A stretch of DNA of 64,000 nt from Chloroflexota bacterium (GCA_902810755.1 CADDYT010000002.1:1-64000); one strand, 5' to 3'; positions 52,381 through 61,150 are shown, numbered from the stretch's first letter. Made by a program: numbers and translations. Notes: a model not told the origin generated them from the letters alone.

Positions 52381-53220
52381 ATGGAGTGTAGTGAACCTGG
52401 CGCTATTCGCGATGAAGAACTGCTGGCCTATCTTGCAGAAGAACAGGTTCGGCCCGCCGTAGTGCAGCACCTTGCGCGCTGCCAGTATTGCTCGGCCCGG
52501 CTGGCAGAATACCGGCGAATGGAGCTACGCTTAACCAGCAAACTCTACCGGAGGGATTGTCCCCCGGCCCACATACTCGGCGAATACTACCTGGGCATGC
52601 TCAGTAACGAAATAGCTGCCGCTGTGCGCCTGCATCTGGGCGTCTGCGTCCATTGCGCGGCGGAAGTCACCGCCCTCAGTGACTTCCTGGCCAACGATCC
52701 CGTGCCTGTGGGGCGTCCGGCGGTCTCGCAGGCCGTTATGCCCGTCTCGCAGAATCATCGCCAGCCCGCGCAACCTGTGTCTCCGGTACAGGGAGCAAAG
52801 GCCGCGCTTGAGCGGTTACGCGATGTGGCAGAGACTGGCGTCCGGCGCGTAATCGCCACACTGCAGCCGCCGTCGCCACGCCTGGCCTTTCAGCGCGGCA
52901 ACAGCAATGGCAGCGACCTGTGGCCGCGCCGCTACGCAGCGGAAGACCTGAGCATTTCAATTCAGGTCGAGCCAGGGACGAGTCGGCGAGATTCGTTGCA
53001 GCTTATCGGCTTTGTGACGCGCTCCGGCGCCACGCTAGAGGCATTGAAGGGTATTCCCGTCTTGCTCTCGTCACCGGCCAGCGCCATCTACACACAAAAC
53101 ATTGACGAGCTTGGCAACTTCGTCTTCACCTCAGTGTCACCGGCGACCTACACACTGGAACTGCGCCTGCCCGACAGCACCATCGTCATCGAGGCCCTTC
53201 CGGTCGCCCTGCAGGACTGA
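52381..53220 (+). CDS. Zinc-finger anti-sigma-like protein, cassette B
   Basis: 279 residues, homologous to the cassette A protein. Two zinc modules HLARCQYCSARL and HLGVCVHCAAEV flank a conserved CPPAH-LGEYYLGML (cassette A has CPSAIDLNYYCLGGL). The C-terminal half (LQLIGFVTRSGATLEALKG to YTLELRLPDSTIVIEAL) is the same beta-rich type of domain. No membrane helix is present. AAAGGAAACG precedes ATG 52381. It follows the cassette B sigma gene and precedes the TPR-CHAT gene; a cluster of palindromic repeats fills the gap to the latter. Confidence 0.82.
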   Translation: MECSEPGAIRDEELLAYLAEEQVRPAVVQHLARCQYCSARLAEYRRMELRLTSKLYRRDCPPAHILGEYYLGMLSNEIAAAVRLHLGVCVHCAAEVTALSDFLANDPVPVGRPAVSQAVMPVSQNHRQPAQPVSPVQGAKAALERLRDVAETGVRRVIATLQPPSPRLAFQRGNSNGSDLWPRRYAAEDLSISIQVEPGTSRRDSLQLIGFVTRSGATLEALKGIPVLLSSPASAIYTQNIDELGNFVFTSVSPATYTLELRLPDSTIVIEALPVALQD

Positions 53221-53225
53221 AGATC

Positions 53226-53278
53226 GGGACAAGCTCTCTCAGGCCACCCGCCAGGGATGGCCCTACTATATATGTCCC
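53226..53278. repeat. Palindromic intergenic element, copy 2
   Basis: The core hairpin GGCCACCC (53242-53249) faces GGGATGGCC (53254-53262), pairing with one bulged A. An outer stem GGGACA (53226-53231) pairs with TGTCCC (53273-53278). The core is the reverse orientation of the TAGGGCCAYCCC family. It lies 5 nt past the cassette B anti-sigma stop codon. Confidence 0.65.
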
Positions 53279-53284
53279 AATCCA

Positions 53285-53368
53285 CCGTCTAGAGTAGGGC
53301 CATCCCTCATAGGCGTTAACTTCAGGCCGCCACAGGCCAGCCGCCAGAGGTGGCCCTACTCTAGACGG
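53285..53368. repeat. Palindromic intergenic element, copy 3 (covarying stem)
   Basis: CCGTCTAGAGTAGGGCCA (53285-53302) pairs perfectly with 53351-53368, an 18-bp stem around a 48-nt loop. The loop shares the interior of the element at 2-82 read on the other strand (ATAGGCGTTAACTTCAGG and GGCCAGCCGCCAG). The outer stem CCGTCTAGAG/CTCTAGACGG differs from copy 1 (CGTCTCTCG/CGAGAGACG) while complementarity is kept. Confidence 0.8.
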
Positions 53369-53403
53369 ACGTATCGTAGGGCTTGTGGAGTCGCCGCGTA
53401 TAG

Positions 53404-53493
53404 TAGGGCCACCCCTGGCGGCTGGCCTGCCTGGCGCTCGCACGGGCTTAAGTTACCGCCTATGGGGCCACCCCTGGCGGGTAGCCTGAGGGC
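53404..53493. repeat. Palindromic intergenic element, copy 4 (imperfect)
   Basis: A plus-oriented copy: TAGGGCCACCCCTGGCGGC at 53404, then a diverged interior ending TTAAGTTACCGCCTATGG, and a further GGCCACCCCTGGCGGGTAGCC (53466-53486) instead of the expected right arm. The right stem is thus replaced by another forward core. It is followed by a TATAAT (53548-53553) without a clear -35 box, about 50 nt ahead of the CHAT gene. Confidence 0.65.
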
Positions 53494-53600
53494 TGTACGG
53501 GTTCATCAGTAGCTGTTATCTGTGATTTCTTTTGTGCTTAGAACGTCTATAATGAAGAAATCTATCGCATATTGCCTATGTGCTTGCTGGAATCACGGCT

Positions 53601-56549
53601 ATGACATCGCAGGAACTGGTTGAGCTGCTGCTGGCGAAGAACGAGGAGCAGGGGTTGTATCTCGTCAGGACACAGTTGCCGGTGCTTAATGAGACGGAGC
53701 AGCTGCGGCTGGTCTATCTTCTCAAATATGAGGCAGATCGTCAGTGGATAAAAGACCCTGCCATCTCCTATCGCTTATCGAGCTATATCCTGCTCATCGG
53801 CATCCTGACACAGGATAAAAGCTATCACGCGCTGGGTCTGCTGGCGCGAGGCGATGCTTTGCGGCGCATGAACGATTACCAGGAGGCGCTGCGCTTCCTC
53901 GACGCGGCGGCCAGAGAATTTCTGGAAATCAATGATGAAGTTAGCTGGGCGCGCGTGCAGCTTCCGCGTGTCAGCACCTGCCTGCAACTCAATCGCACCG
54001 CCGAGGCGCTGCGGGATGCCGCGATTGCCCGTGAGATTTTTATGCGCCATGACAAGCTGCTGCGCGCCGGGCAGATCGATGTCAACGCGGGCATTATCAA
54101 CCTGGAACTGGGGCAGCATGAGCAGGCCCTGCGCCTCTTCGACCGCGCCATCGAGACCTATCTGTTGCTGGGCGATGGCGTTGACCTGCATATCGCGCGC
54201 GCACGTGGCAACAAGGCCGTCACGCTTACGCGCCTGGGTAAGTTCCGCGAGGCCGTCGCGCTCCACGAGCAGGCGCGAGCAACCTTCGCCGCGCACAAAG
54301 GACAGGAGATCGATGTGGCGCGAGAAGAGTTGAACATTGCTATGATCTATGCCTTCCAGGGCCACTACAGCCACGCACTCCTGCTCTTTAATCAGAGCCG
54401 CGAGACGTTCCAGCAGCATGGGATGCAATTTGAGGCGGCGGAAGTTGCGCAGCATATCTGTGACTGCCTCGTGCGTTTGAACCGCGCCCGCGAAGCCTAC
54501 GAACTGGCGGGGGAAGCGGTCGCTTTTTTCCGCATCTCGCCCGGCCATCGCGCCAACCTGGCCCACTCGTTGATGTACCAGGCCAGCGCGGCCATGCTGG
54601 AAAGCAATTTCGCCGACGCCGATGCCATGTTGCGCGAGGCGCGCGCCATCCTGGAAGACCTCGGCTTTATGGCTCTCGCTGCCGTCGTGCGCCTGCACCA
54701 GGCAGATCTCTACTTTGCCAACGGCCAGCTTGCCGAGAGCCAGCGCGAGGCCCAGCTTGTTGCCGATGCCTTTGCCGAGCAGGAGGCCCTGCCGAACCTG
54801 GCGCGGGCCGAACTGTTGCAGGCGCGCATCGCCACCGCTCTGGGCGATATCGAGACGGCTGAGTTGCTCTGCGGCCACGCGCTGGATATCGCCCAGGGTC
54901 AGGGTTTGCTCGACCTCAAGTATCGCTGTGATTTCTTGCTGGGGCAGATTGCCGAATATTGCCAGAACTATGATGCCGCCGCCCACTACTATGACCGCGC
55001 CGTGCAGGGCGTCGATGACCTGCAAAGTCGGCTGGTGATGGATGAGCGCACCAGTTTCCTGGAAGACAAAGAGGCCCTCTACCAGCGAGCCGTCGCCCTT
55101 GCTTTCAAGCGCGGCAACCCCGCGCAGGCGCTCACCTATGTCGAGAAGGCCAAGTCGCGCGTGCTGGGCGATTACCTGCGCAACAACATCGATATTCGCC
55201 TGCGCGCCGGTGACCTGGCGGGCGAGGCTATTCTCGACGAACTGGCAAAGCTGCGCGAAGAACAGGCATGGTACAGCTCAGTAGTCTACGAAACCGAAAA
55301 CGAGGTCAACCTGAGCGATACGGCCTTTATCCGCATACACGGTGTTGACCCGATGCAGGCGCGGCAGGAGATGCAGAAACGCGAACGCGACATCGAACAA
55401 TTGCTGGAAAAGATGCAACTGCGCCTGGCCGGTGATCTGGTAGCGCGCCAGCAGCCGCGCTGGTCCGACCGCATCGTGACTTCCATCTGGCCAAAGCTTG
55501 ATCGCACAACGCTGGTTCTCGAATACTACCTCTGCGGCCATGACCTCTACATCTTCCAGTTGAGCCGCGACGGCGTTGAGGTGCAGGTCGTCGAGGGAGC
55601 GGTGTCCAGGCTGGAGCGCCTGCTTTCGCTCTGGCGTGTCAATCTCGATCTCGCCTCGCAGGCCGCAGGCTCAGATGATCGCATGTCGGCTTTCGCCGGT
55701 TTGCAGGAAAACAGTCTTGGCCTGCTTCAGCGGCTCTATGATCTACTGCTCGCGCCGGTCTCTGCTGCCCTTAACGGCTGCGAACACTTGATTATCGTGC
55801 CGTATGGCATGCTGCACTATCTGCCCTTCCACTGCCTCTTCGACGGCGTGCAGTTCGTCATCGAACGGCTCTACATTTCCTACCTGCCCGCCGCCGCGCT
55901 GCTGGATATCTGCCGCCAGCGTGGGCAGCGCATCAAATTTCTCGGCGTCTCCCCATCCGCCTCACTCGTGCTTGGCCTCTCTGACGGCGGTCGCCTGCCC
56001 TACGCTGTGCAGGAGGCGCAGGCCGTCGCCGATCAGCTTGGGGCGCGCTGCGCCTTGAATGAGGCCGCGACGACCGATCTGCTCTGGCAGGCAGCGCCGC
56101 ACAGTTCCATCCTGCATATCGCCGCTCACGGCCTCTTCCGCCTCGACGCGCCCAACTTCTCCTATATCCGACTGGCCGACGGGCAGCTTGACACTATCGA
56201 TGTCTTCAACCTCGATCTTTCCAACTGCTCCCTCGTCACGCTCAGCGCCTGCGAGACGGGCCGCGCGGTCATCGGCGGTGTGGATGAAGTCATCGGGCTT
56301 GGGCGCGGCTTCCTCTACGCTGGTGCTGCCTCCCTGCTGTCCACGCTCTGGAAAGTCGACGATGCCAGCAGCGCCGAACAGATGGCCATGTTCTACCAGG
56401 CTCTGCTCAGCGGTTACAGTAAAGCCGCCGCCCTTGCCAGCGCCCAGCGCGCCTTCCTCGCCCGCGCTCGCACCTCCGTCCGCCCCTATCGCGTCCACCC
56501 CTACTTCTGGGCGGCATTCCACCTCATTGGCGACCCCGGTTTGTTGTAA
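53601..56549 (+). CDS. TPR-CHAT caspase-like protease, cassette B
   Basis: About 982 residues. Helical repeats cover the first 480 residues (EALRFLDAAAREFLEI, EQALRLFDRAIETYLLLG, FREAVALHEQARATFAAH), then a helical stalk (MQKRERDIEQLLEKMQL). The CHAT domain starts near LIIVPYGMLHYLPFHCLFDG and has His843 in HIAAHG and Cys884 in LSACETG, then GAASLLSTLWKVDD and HPYFWAAFHLIGDPG. Both catalytic residues are present. It is homologous to the cassette A protein, with the same domain order. The start ATG 53601 has only a weak GGA upstream; GTG 53580 is the alternative. No protease of the S8 type follows here; HutF is next, 37 nt away. Confidence 0.92.
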   Translation: MTSQELVELLLAKNEEQGLYLVRTQLPVLNETEQLRLVYLLKYEADRQWIKDPAISYRLSSYILLIGILTQDKSYHALGLLARGDALRRMNDYQEALRFLDAAAREFLEINDEVSWARVQLPRVSTCLQLNRTAEALRDAAIAREIFMRHDKLLRAGQIDVNAGIINLELGQHEQALRLFDRAIETYLLLGDGVDLHIARARGNKAVTLTRLGKFREAVALHEQARATFAAHKGQEIDVAREELNIAMIYAFQGHYSHALLLFNQSRETFQQHGMQFEAAEVAQHICDCLVRLNRAREAYELAGEAVAFFRISPGHRANLAHSLMYQASAAMLESNFADADAMLREARAILEDLGFMALAAVVRLHQADLYFANGQLAESQREAQLVADAFAEQEALPNLARAELLQARIATALGDIETAELLCGHALDIAQGQGLLDLKYRCDFLLGQIAEYCQNYDAAAHYYDRAVQGVDDLQSRLVMDERTSFLEDKEALYQRAVALAFKRGNPAQALTYVEKAKSRVLGDYLRNNIDIRLRAGDLAGEAILDELAKLREEQAWYSSVVYETENEVNLSDTAFIRIHGVDPMQARQEMQKRERDIEQLLEKMQLRLAGDLVARQQPRWSDRIVTSIWPKLDRTTLVLEYYLCGHDLYIFQLSRDGVEVQVVEGAVSRLERLLSLWRVNLDLASQAAGSDDRMSAFAGLQENSLGLLQRLYDLLLAPVSAALNGCEHLIIVPYGMLHYLPFHCLFDGVQFVIERLYISYLPAAALLDICRQRGQRIKFLGVSPSASLVLGLSDGGRLPYAVQEAQAVADQLGARCALNEAATTDLLWQAAPHSSILHIAAHGLFRLDAPNFSYIRLADGQLDTIDVFNLDLSNCSLVTLSACETGRAVIGGVDEVIGLGRGFLYAGAASLLSTLWKVDDASSAEQMAMFYQALLSGYSKAAALASAQRAFLARARTSVRPYRVHPYFWAAFHLIGDPGLL

Positions 56550-56586
56550 GATATACTATAACCATAACATACTTGAGGAACATATT

Positions 56587-57891
56587 ATGCACTATCTCGC
56601 ACCTGAATATATTTACACTCCCACAGGCTTGCAGACCAACATGGTCATCTCCATCAACGATGATGGCCGCATTGCTGCCCTCACGCCTGTAGATCAATTC
56701 CGTGCGCCTGTCGATACAGTTGTTGAATCGTTGCCCGGTGTGGCGCTCCTGCCCGGCTTTGTGAACACCCATAGTCACGTGTTCCAGCGAGCGTTGCGCG
56801 GGCATACGCATCGTGCGCTCTCGCGGCAGGACACATTCTGGACGTGGCGGCGCGCTATGTATGCCGAAGCGCAGCGGCTGACCCCTGACAGCCTCTACGA
56901 GTTGGCTCTGCGTACTTACCGCGAGATGCTGGTGTCAGGTTACACGACGGTTGGGGAATTCCACTACGTGCATCACCGGCCCGGCGGCCAGCCCTATGCC
57001 GAACCCAATGCCATGTCTGAGGCTGTGCTGCAAGCCGGGTATGACACCGGTATCCGCGTTGTTCTGCTCATGACGGCCTATGCACAGGCGGGCTTCGGGC
57101 AGCCGCCGGAGGAGGGCCAGCGCCGTTTCTGTGACGCCTCGGTCGAGGCCTACCTGGCTCGTGTCGATGGTTTACGCCAGCAAGGCATTCCCATCGGCCT
57201 CGCGCCGCATTCCGTGCGCGCCGTACCAGAAAGCTGGTTGCGTGCCATTGCCGATTACAGTCGCGCCCACGACCTGCCCCTGCACATTCATGCCGATGAG
57301 CAGGTGGCCGAGATCGAGCAATGTCTTGCCGCCACCGGTTTGCGTCCCATCGAACTGCTCGAACGCTTTGGCGCGCTGAGTTCTCGCACGACCATCGTCC
57401 ATGCCACACACGCCAACGAACACGAGCTTGCCCTGCTCGCGCAACACGGCTGCACCGTCTGCGTCTGTCCCACCACCGAAGGCGATCTCGGCGACGGCAT
57501 CGCCCCCTACGCCGAACTCGTCGCCAGAAACATCCCCTTAGCCATCGGGGCCGACAGCAACACGCGCCTCGACCCCATCGAAGAACTGCGCTGGGCCGAA
57601 TATACCGCCCGCATGCGTTACCAGCGCCGCCGCGTCCTCATCTCCGACGAACTCGGCTCGCCCGGCCCCCTCCTGCTCAACTACGGCACGCAGCACGGAG
57701 CGGCCGCCCTCAACGTCGACACAGGCATAATCTCCCCCGGCAAACTGGCCGATTTCGTCGCCCTCGACCTCAACTCCCCCTCGCTCGCGGGCTGGACAGA
57801 GGAAGATTTGCTCGGTGTGCTGTTCTTCGGCGCGTCCTCAGAGGTGATTGCGCGGGTGTGGGTTGAGGGAAAGCAGGTTTGGAAACGGTAA
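56587..57891 (+). CDS. hutF: Formimidoylglutamate deiminase (HutF-type amidohydrolase)
   Basis: 434 residues. It hydrolyses N-formimidoyl-L-glutamate to N-formyl-L-glutamate and ammonia in histidine degradation. The metal-binding start PGFVNTHSHVFQRALRGH and the stretch VGEFHYVHH are distinctive of HutF; IHADEQ and VHATHANE supply further metal ligands, and GADSNTRLDPIEELRWAEY is near the C-terminus. ATG 56587 follows GAGG with a 9-nt spacer. No other hut genes are in the window, so it is isolated from its pathway here. It lies 37 nt after the cassette B CHAT gene but is unlikely to belong to that system. Confidence 0.9.
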   Translation: MHYLAPEYIYTPTGLQTNMVISINDDGRIAALTPVDQFRAPVDTVVESLPGVALLPGFVNTHSHVFQRALRGHTHRALSRQDTFWTWRRAMYAEAQRLTPDSLYELALRTYREMLVSGYTTVGEFHYVHHRPGGQPYAEPNAMSEAVLQAGYDTGIRVVLLMTAYAQAGFGQPPEEGQRRFCDASVEAYLARVDGLRQQGIPIGLAPHSVRAVPESWLRAIADYSRAHDLPLHIHADEQVAEIEQCLAATGLRPIELLERFGALSSRTTIVHATHANEHELALLAQHGCTVCVCPTTEGDLGDGIAPYAELVARNIPLAIGADSNTRLDPIEELRWAEYTARMRYQRRRVLISDELGSPGPLLLNYGTQHGAAALNVDTGIISPGKLADFVALDLNSPSLAGWTEEDLLGVLFFGASSEVIARVWVEGKQVWKR

Positions 57892-57903
57892 TGACGGATA
57901 GAC

Positions 57904-58052
57904 TCACCCAACGATAAGTGGTTCAACCACTTTGAATATCGCCTCTGCATTGATGTGGTCGGAGTTAAAGAGCAGGATGATGCTCACTTTCTGTTCTGGG
58001 TACTGTCTGATGCGTGAGAGAAAGCCGGGTGTTCCGCCACCATGCATGCGAA
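57904..58052 (-). pseudogene. Remnant of a beta-lactamase-family serine hydrolase
   Basis: The minus-strand translation from about 58050 to the stop at 57904 reads MHGGGTPGFLSRIRQYP, then VSIILLFNSDH, the typical C-terminal end of beta-lactamase/D-alanyl-D-alanine carboxypeptidase-like serine hydrolases (the HGG box). Only about 49 codons survive; the upstream part has been replaced by the divergent phosphotransferase gene, and nothing else of the parent is present. The remnant marks an old rearrangement at this junction. Confidence 0.6.
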
Positions 58053-58071
58053 CCTGAAAGAGTGATATCTT

Positions 58072-59034
58072 ATGAATAATCAACAGGAACAGTTTCAGCG
58101 CACTCATACCACGAATACAAATACCCTGAACGAGATTGTGCAAAAAGCACTGGGTACTAACATCGAGCAGGTTACTCGTATCAACAAGGGACAGTCTAAC
58201 GAAGTTTATTTCATAGACCTCAAGGATGGATCATTTGTCCTGCGGATTGCGAAAGGATTTGACTACGATATATTTGCCATTGAACGATGGGCAATGCAGG
58301 AAGTGAGCCGCCGCGGGGTTCCTGTTGCTGCTATTGTGACACAGGGTTCGGTGGTTGATAGGAATGAAGTGATCTATTACCAGGTTCAAGAGAAATTGAC
58401 AGGCGAACCGATGGACAGCCTGCTGGCACAAGGGAAGTTTGGATGCGCTCGATCTGAAAGGCTTACTGAGCAGGCCGGCGAACTCCTTGCAGCTATTCAT
58501 TCAGTGCCGACATTTGGGTGGGGAAGAATAACCAGACCAAATCACGGGACATATGAGTCTTTTGAAAAGCGGATGCTTGCCCTTCAACAAGACTGGGAGA
58601 AGTTAGACAAAGCCCTCGCTCAGTTCAACTCTCTTGGAGTTCCTCGATTTGAAGAAGTGTGGCAGGGATTGCGTTATCTTGAATCATTTGCAGTCCGTCA
58701 ACCTGTTTTATTGCATTACGATCTGACGCCAGACCATATCTTTGTTGATAACGATGATAGAATTACCGGTGTTATTGACTGGGGGGCCGTTCAGAGTGGT
58801 GATCCAGTACGAGATTTAGTCCGCTGGAATTATTGGGACAACTATGAATGCTCAATAGACTGGTTAGCCTCCACCTACGGTCAATCACTCGTTCACAGTA
58901 AAGGCTTTGAAGAACGTCTGAAACTGGCGAGAGTAATTGACGCATTACTTTTATTGGACAGCTCTACCTATCAAATTCCAGATGTTGCCGGCGCCAGACA
59001 CGCCGCACTGACTGTCAGGGACAACATCAAATAA
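58072..59034 (+). CDS. Aminoglycoside phosphotransferase-family kinase
   Basis: 320 residues with the APH/choline kinase-like fold: N-lobe KGQSNEVYFIDLKDGSFVLRIAKG, then LLHYDLTPDHIFVD as the catalytic loop (Asp in HYD) and GVIDWGAV as the metal-binding site. The His at the usual Asn position occurs in some relatives. The gene is clearly more A/T-rich than its neighbours (many AAT, ATT and TTA codons), suggesting recent acquisition, and sits beside a gene remnant. The substrate may be an antibiotic or a metabolite; the sequence alone cannot tell. The preceding ribosome-binding site is AAGAGTGATATC, weak. Confidence 0.85.
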   Translation: MNNQQEQFQRTHTTNTNTLNEIVQKALGTNIEQVTRINKGQSNEVYFIDLKDGSFVLRIAKGFDYDIFAIERWAMQEVSRRGVPVAAIVTQGSVVDRNEVIYYQVQEKLTGEPMDSLLAQGKFGCARSERLTEQAGELLAAIHSVPTFGWGRITRPNHGTYESFEKRMLALQQDWEKLDKALAQFNSLGVPRFEEVWQGLRYLESFAVRQPVLLHYDLTPDHIFVDNDDRITGVIDWGAVQSGDPVRDLVRWNYWDNYECSIDWLASTYGQSLVHSKGFEERLKLARVIDALLLLDSSTYQIPDVAGARHAALTVRDNIK

Positions 59035-59070
59035 GATGCAGGCAACTTCATTCAGAGGCTCCTTGCCTCA

Positions 59071-59619
59071 TCATGCTTGAGGATTCGCTACTCGCGCCAG
59101 CAGCTTTTTGCGGTAGCGGCGCTGGTGCCAGACCAGCCAGGCGATGCCGAGCAGGGGGGTGAGGGCGATGAGCCAGCCGAGCCAGATGGGGATCGCGCCC
59201 GGCGCGGCCACGACGATGGGGAAGCTGGCCTGCCCGGCTCCCCGCGTGCCGTTGAGCTGGATGACAATATTCCACGCGCCCCGTACTGGCATGCGGATAC
59301 TGCCGACCAGCGTGCCAGATTGCCCCGACGGCGAGAGTGGTGAGCGTAATTCTACCGCATCGGTTCCCAGACCCGGTTCCATAAGAATGAGGCCGGAAAG
59401 ATGCAGGTTGCTCTGCTGAGGCACGACTGTCACCTCGTCCGATTGATCTGTCTGCGGCGGGTACTGGTAGAGGTTGACATCGATGAGATAGGGGCCGGCC
59501 ATCAGCGTTTCAGTATGCGCTGGCCCACTACTGGCCCGTGCCACTGCTGGCAACATACAAAAAGCTATCAAGGTCAGCGCGAGACACCATGCTATGAGCA
59601 GTACGCTCTTCCCATACAT
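59071..59619 (-). CDS. Secreted/anchored YtkA-like protein
   Basis: 182 residues. A signal peptide (LIAWCLALTLIAFCMLPAVARA) is followed by a beta-sandwich domain (GPYLIDVNLYQYPP, GTLVGSIRMPVRGAWNIVIQLNG) and a C-terminal membrane helix (IWLGWLIALTPLLGIAWLVWH) with a basic tail, so the domain faces outwards. This resembles YtkA/CopC-like domains that occur near copper proteins. It starts 30 nt after the membrane-protein gene and is probably expressed with it. GGAAGGAAAG precedes ATG 59619. Confidence 0.75.
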   Translation of the reverse strand: MYGKSVLLIAWCLALTLIAFCMLPAVARASSGPAHTETLMAGPYLIDVNLYQYPPQTDQSDEVTVVPQQSNLHLSGLILMEPGLGTDAVELRSPLSPSGQSGTLVGSIRMPVRGAWNIVIQLNGTRGAGQASFPIVVAAPGAIPIWLGWLIALTPLLGIAWLVWHQRRYRKKLLARVANPQA

Positions 59620-59649
59620 AAAGATCTTTCCTTCCCATGCAAAGTTTGC

Positions 59650-60891
59650 TCAGCTTTTGTTCCAGCGCCAGACATCGCCGAAGTTGGCTCCCGCCAGCGC
59701 CCCCATCACTCCAAAGGCGAGAATGACCGGCACCGCGATCAGCGCGGCCTGCAATTTCAGGTCCGCAGGGATGGAGACATCGGGTTGATCCAGAAAGACG
59801 GCAGGTAAGTTCAGGGAACCTTTGAGCAGGCACGAGGCAATGGTCAGTTGCGGTATGGTGATGATGATGCCGAGTAACCAGACTCCACGTGTGGTACCAT
59901 TCAGTTTCTGCCCGTGCCGGAGGCGCCAGAGGGCCACTGCATCGACGATCATCGCGGAGACGAGAAAAATCACGGGTAAGAGGGCATCGGTCGTGTTGAA
60001 ATATGGGACTGCGGCAACGCGATACTGCAAGTCTTGCAGGGAGACGGCCGTGCGAATGGCCCAGGGAACAAAAAGTTCTTCTAAGACCGTGTGGATGAGC
60101 AGCAAGGGGATGATAAGTGTGGCTGTGCCAGGAATGCCGGTGAAGCGCACGGCGCCGATCAGGGTGAACGCGCCGCACAACGCCAGTGGCAGCGCGTAGG
60201 TGGGGATGCGCAGCAGGCCGAAGGTGGCAATGGGAAACTGTAAGAAGCCGATGAAGGTGAAGTTTATCATGCCCGCGATGACGAACAGCGCGCCCCATTC
60301 GAGCAGGCTCAAGCCCAGCAGGCGGCGATAGGGATAACCGGACTCGCGTTGAATGGCGGCTTCGGACGCGAAGACGTAGATCATGCCGATAATGCCGATG
60401 GCGCCGCCCGTGACGCCCATCATGTGGAAGGGCGCCCACAGGGCAATGTCGATGCCGTAGAGATTGTGCCAGTAGTTATCGAGCGGGGCCGCCGCCAGCG
60501 TGACCAGCGCGCCGAAACCGGCGATGACGAAGCCCAGCGGCGCGTGAAATATCCTGAACACCGGCACTGTCGAACTATCATTAACGCCTGGCGCGCCTCT
60601 GTAGTAGCGGATTGTATCCGCCAGCACGACGGCCAGCGCGACCAGCCCGGCCCCGGAGACGCAGGAGTAGATCAGCGTGTGCGGCGGCGTCCAGAACCAG
60701 TCGCGGCCAACGAAGAAATGCCATTCTCTATCCCAGATCGCCCCCAGTTGCCCCTGCAACAGGCAAAAGAGCATCACCCATGCCGCCGCGCGTCGCAGAT
60801 AACGTTCCGCTCTGTCTGGCCTGTCAAGCGGTGCAGGTAGCTCTAACTGTGAGGGGGCCGATCCTGCAATGTGAATCTCTGGTTGTGCCAT
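59650..60891 (-). CDS. Multi-pass membrane protein of unknown function
   Basis: About 413 residues with roughly ten membrane helices. The first third has conserved-looking aromatic and His residues in soluble loops or helix ends: WDREWHFFVGRDWFWTPPH, DNYWHNLYGID and WAPFHMMGV. These recall metal or heme ligands, but I recognise no family. ATG 60891 has AGAGGATG upstream; an ATG at 60903 sits too close to that site. The YtkA-like partner follows 30 nt later, suggesting a two-gene unit possibly concerned with metal or redox chemistry in the membrane. Confidence 0.7.
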   Translation of the reverse strand: MAQPEIHIAGSAPSQLELPAPLDRPDRAERYLRRAAAWVMLFCLLQGQLGAIWDREWHFFVGRDWFWTPPHTLIYSCVSGAGLVALAVVLADTIRYYRGAPGVNDSSTVPVFRIFHAPLGFVIAGFGALVTLAAAPLDNYWHNLYGIDIALWAPFHMMGVTGGAIGIIGMIYVFASEAAIQRESGYPYRRLLGLSLLEWGALFVIAGMINFTFIGFLQFPIATFGLLRIPTYALPLALCGAFTLIGAVRFTGIPGTATLIIPLLLIHTVLEELFVPWAIRTAVSLQDLQYRVAAVPYFNTTDALLPVIFLVSAMIVDAVALWRLRHGQKLNGTTRGVWLLGIIITIPQLTIASCLLKGSLNLPAVFLDQPDVSIPADLKLQAALIAVPVILAFGVMGALAGANFGDVWRWNKS

Positions 60892-61150
60892 AGCGCAAAA
60901 CATCCTCTCGCTAACGAGTTCTTATGAAAAGTCTATCACATATTGTGAGAAAGCAACTCGGATGTGTTGCGCTAAGCCAGAGATGCGGCTGACGAACGCT
61001 TTTATTGCGGAGCGCGATGGTGCAACTATATCATGCCATGACAGATCATTGTCGGCGTGTCACAGAGCCGTTTTTACGGCGTTTGCTATTACAACCTGTC
61101 GGCGAACGTGTCATGCTGGTACGCTGCACCCCCCGATTGTTCATCAGCGA

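Noticed and set aside
53226..53493. CRISPR-like array in the repeat cluster
   Set aside because: The units are hairpins in mixed orientation with unequal spacing and no constant spacer length, and no cas genes are near.
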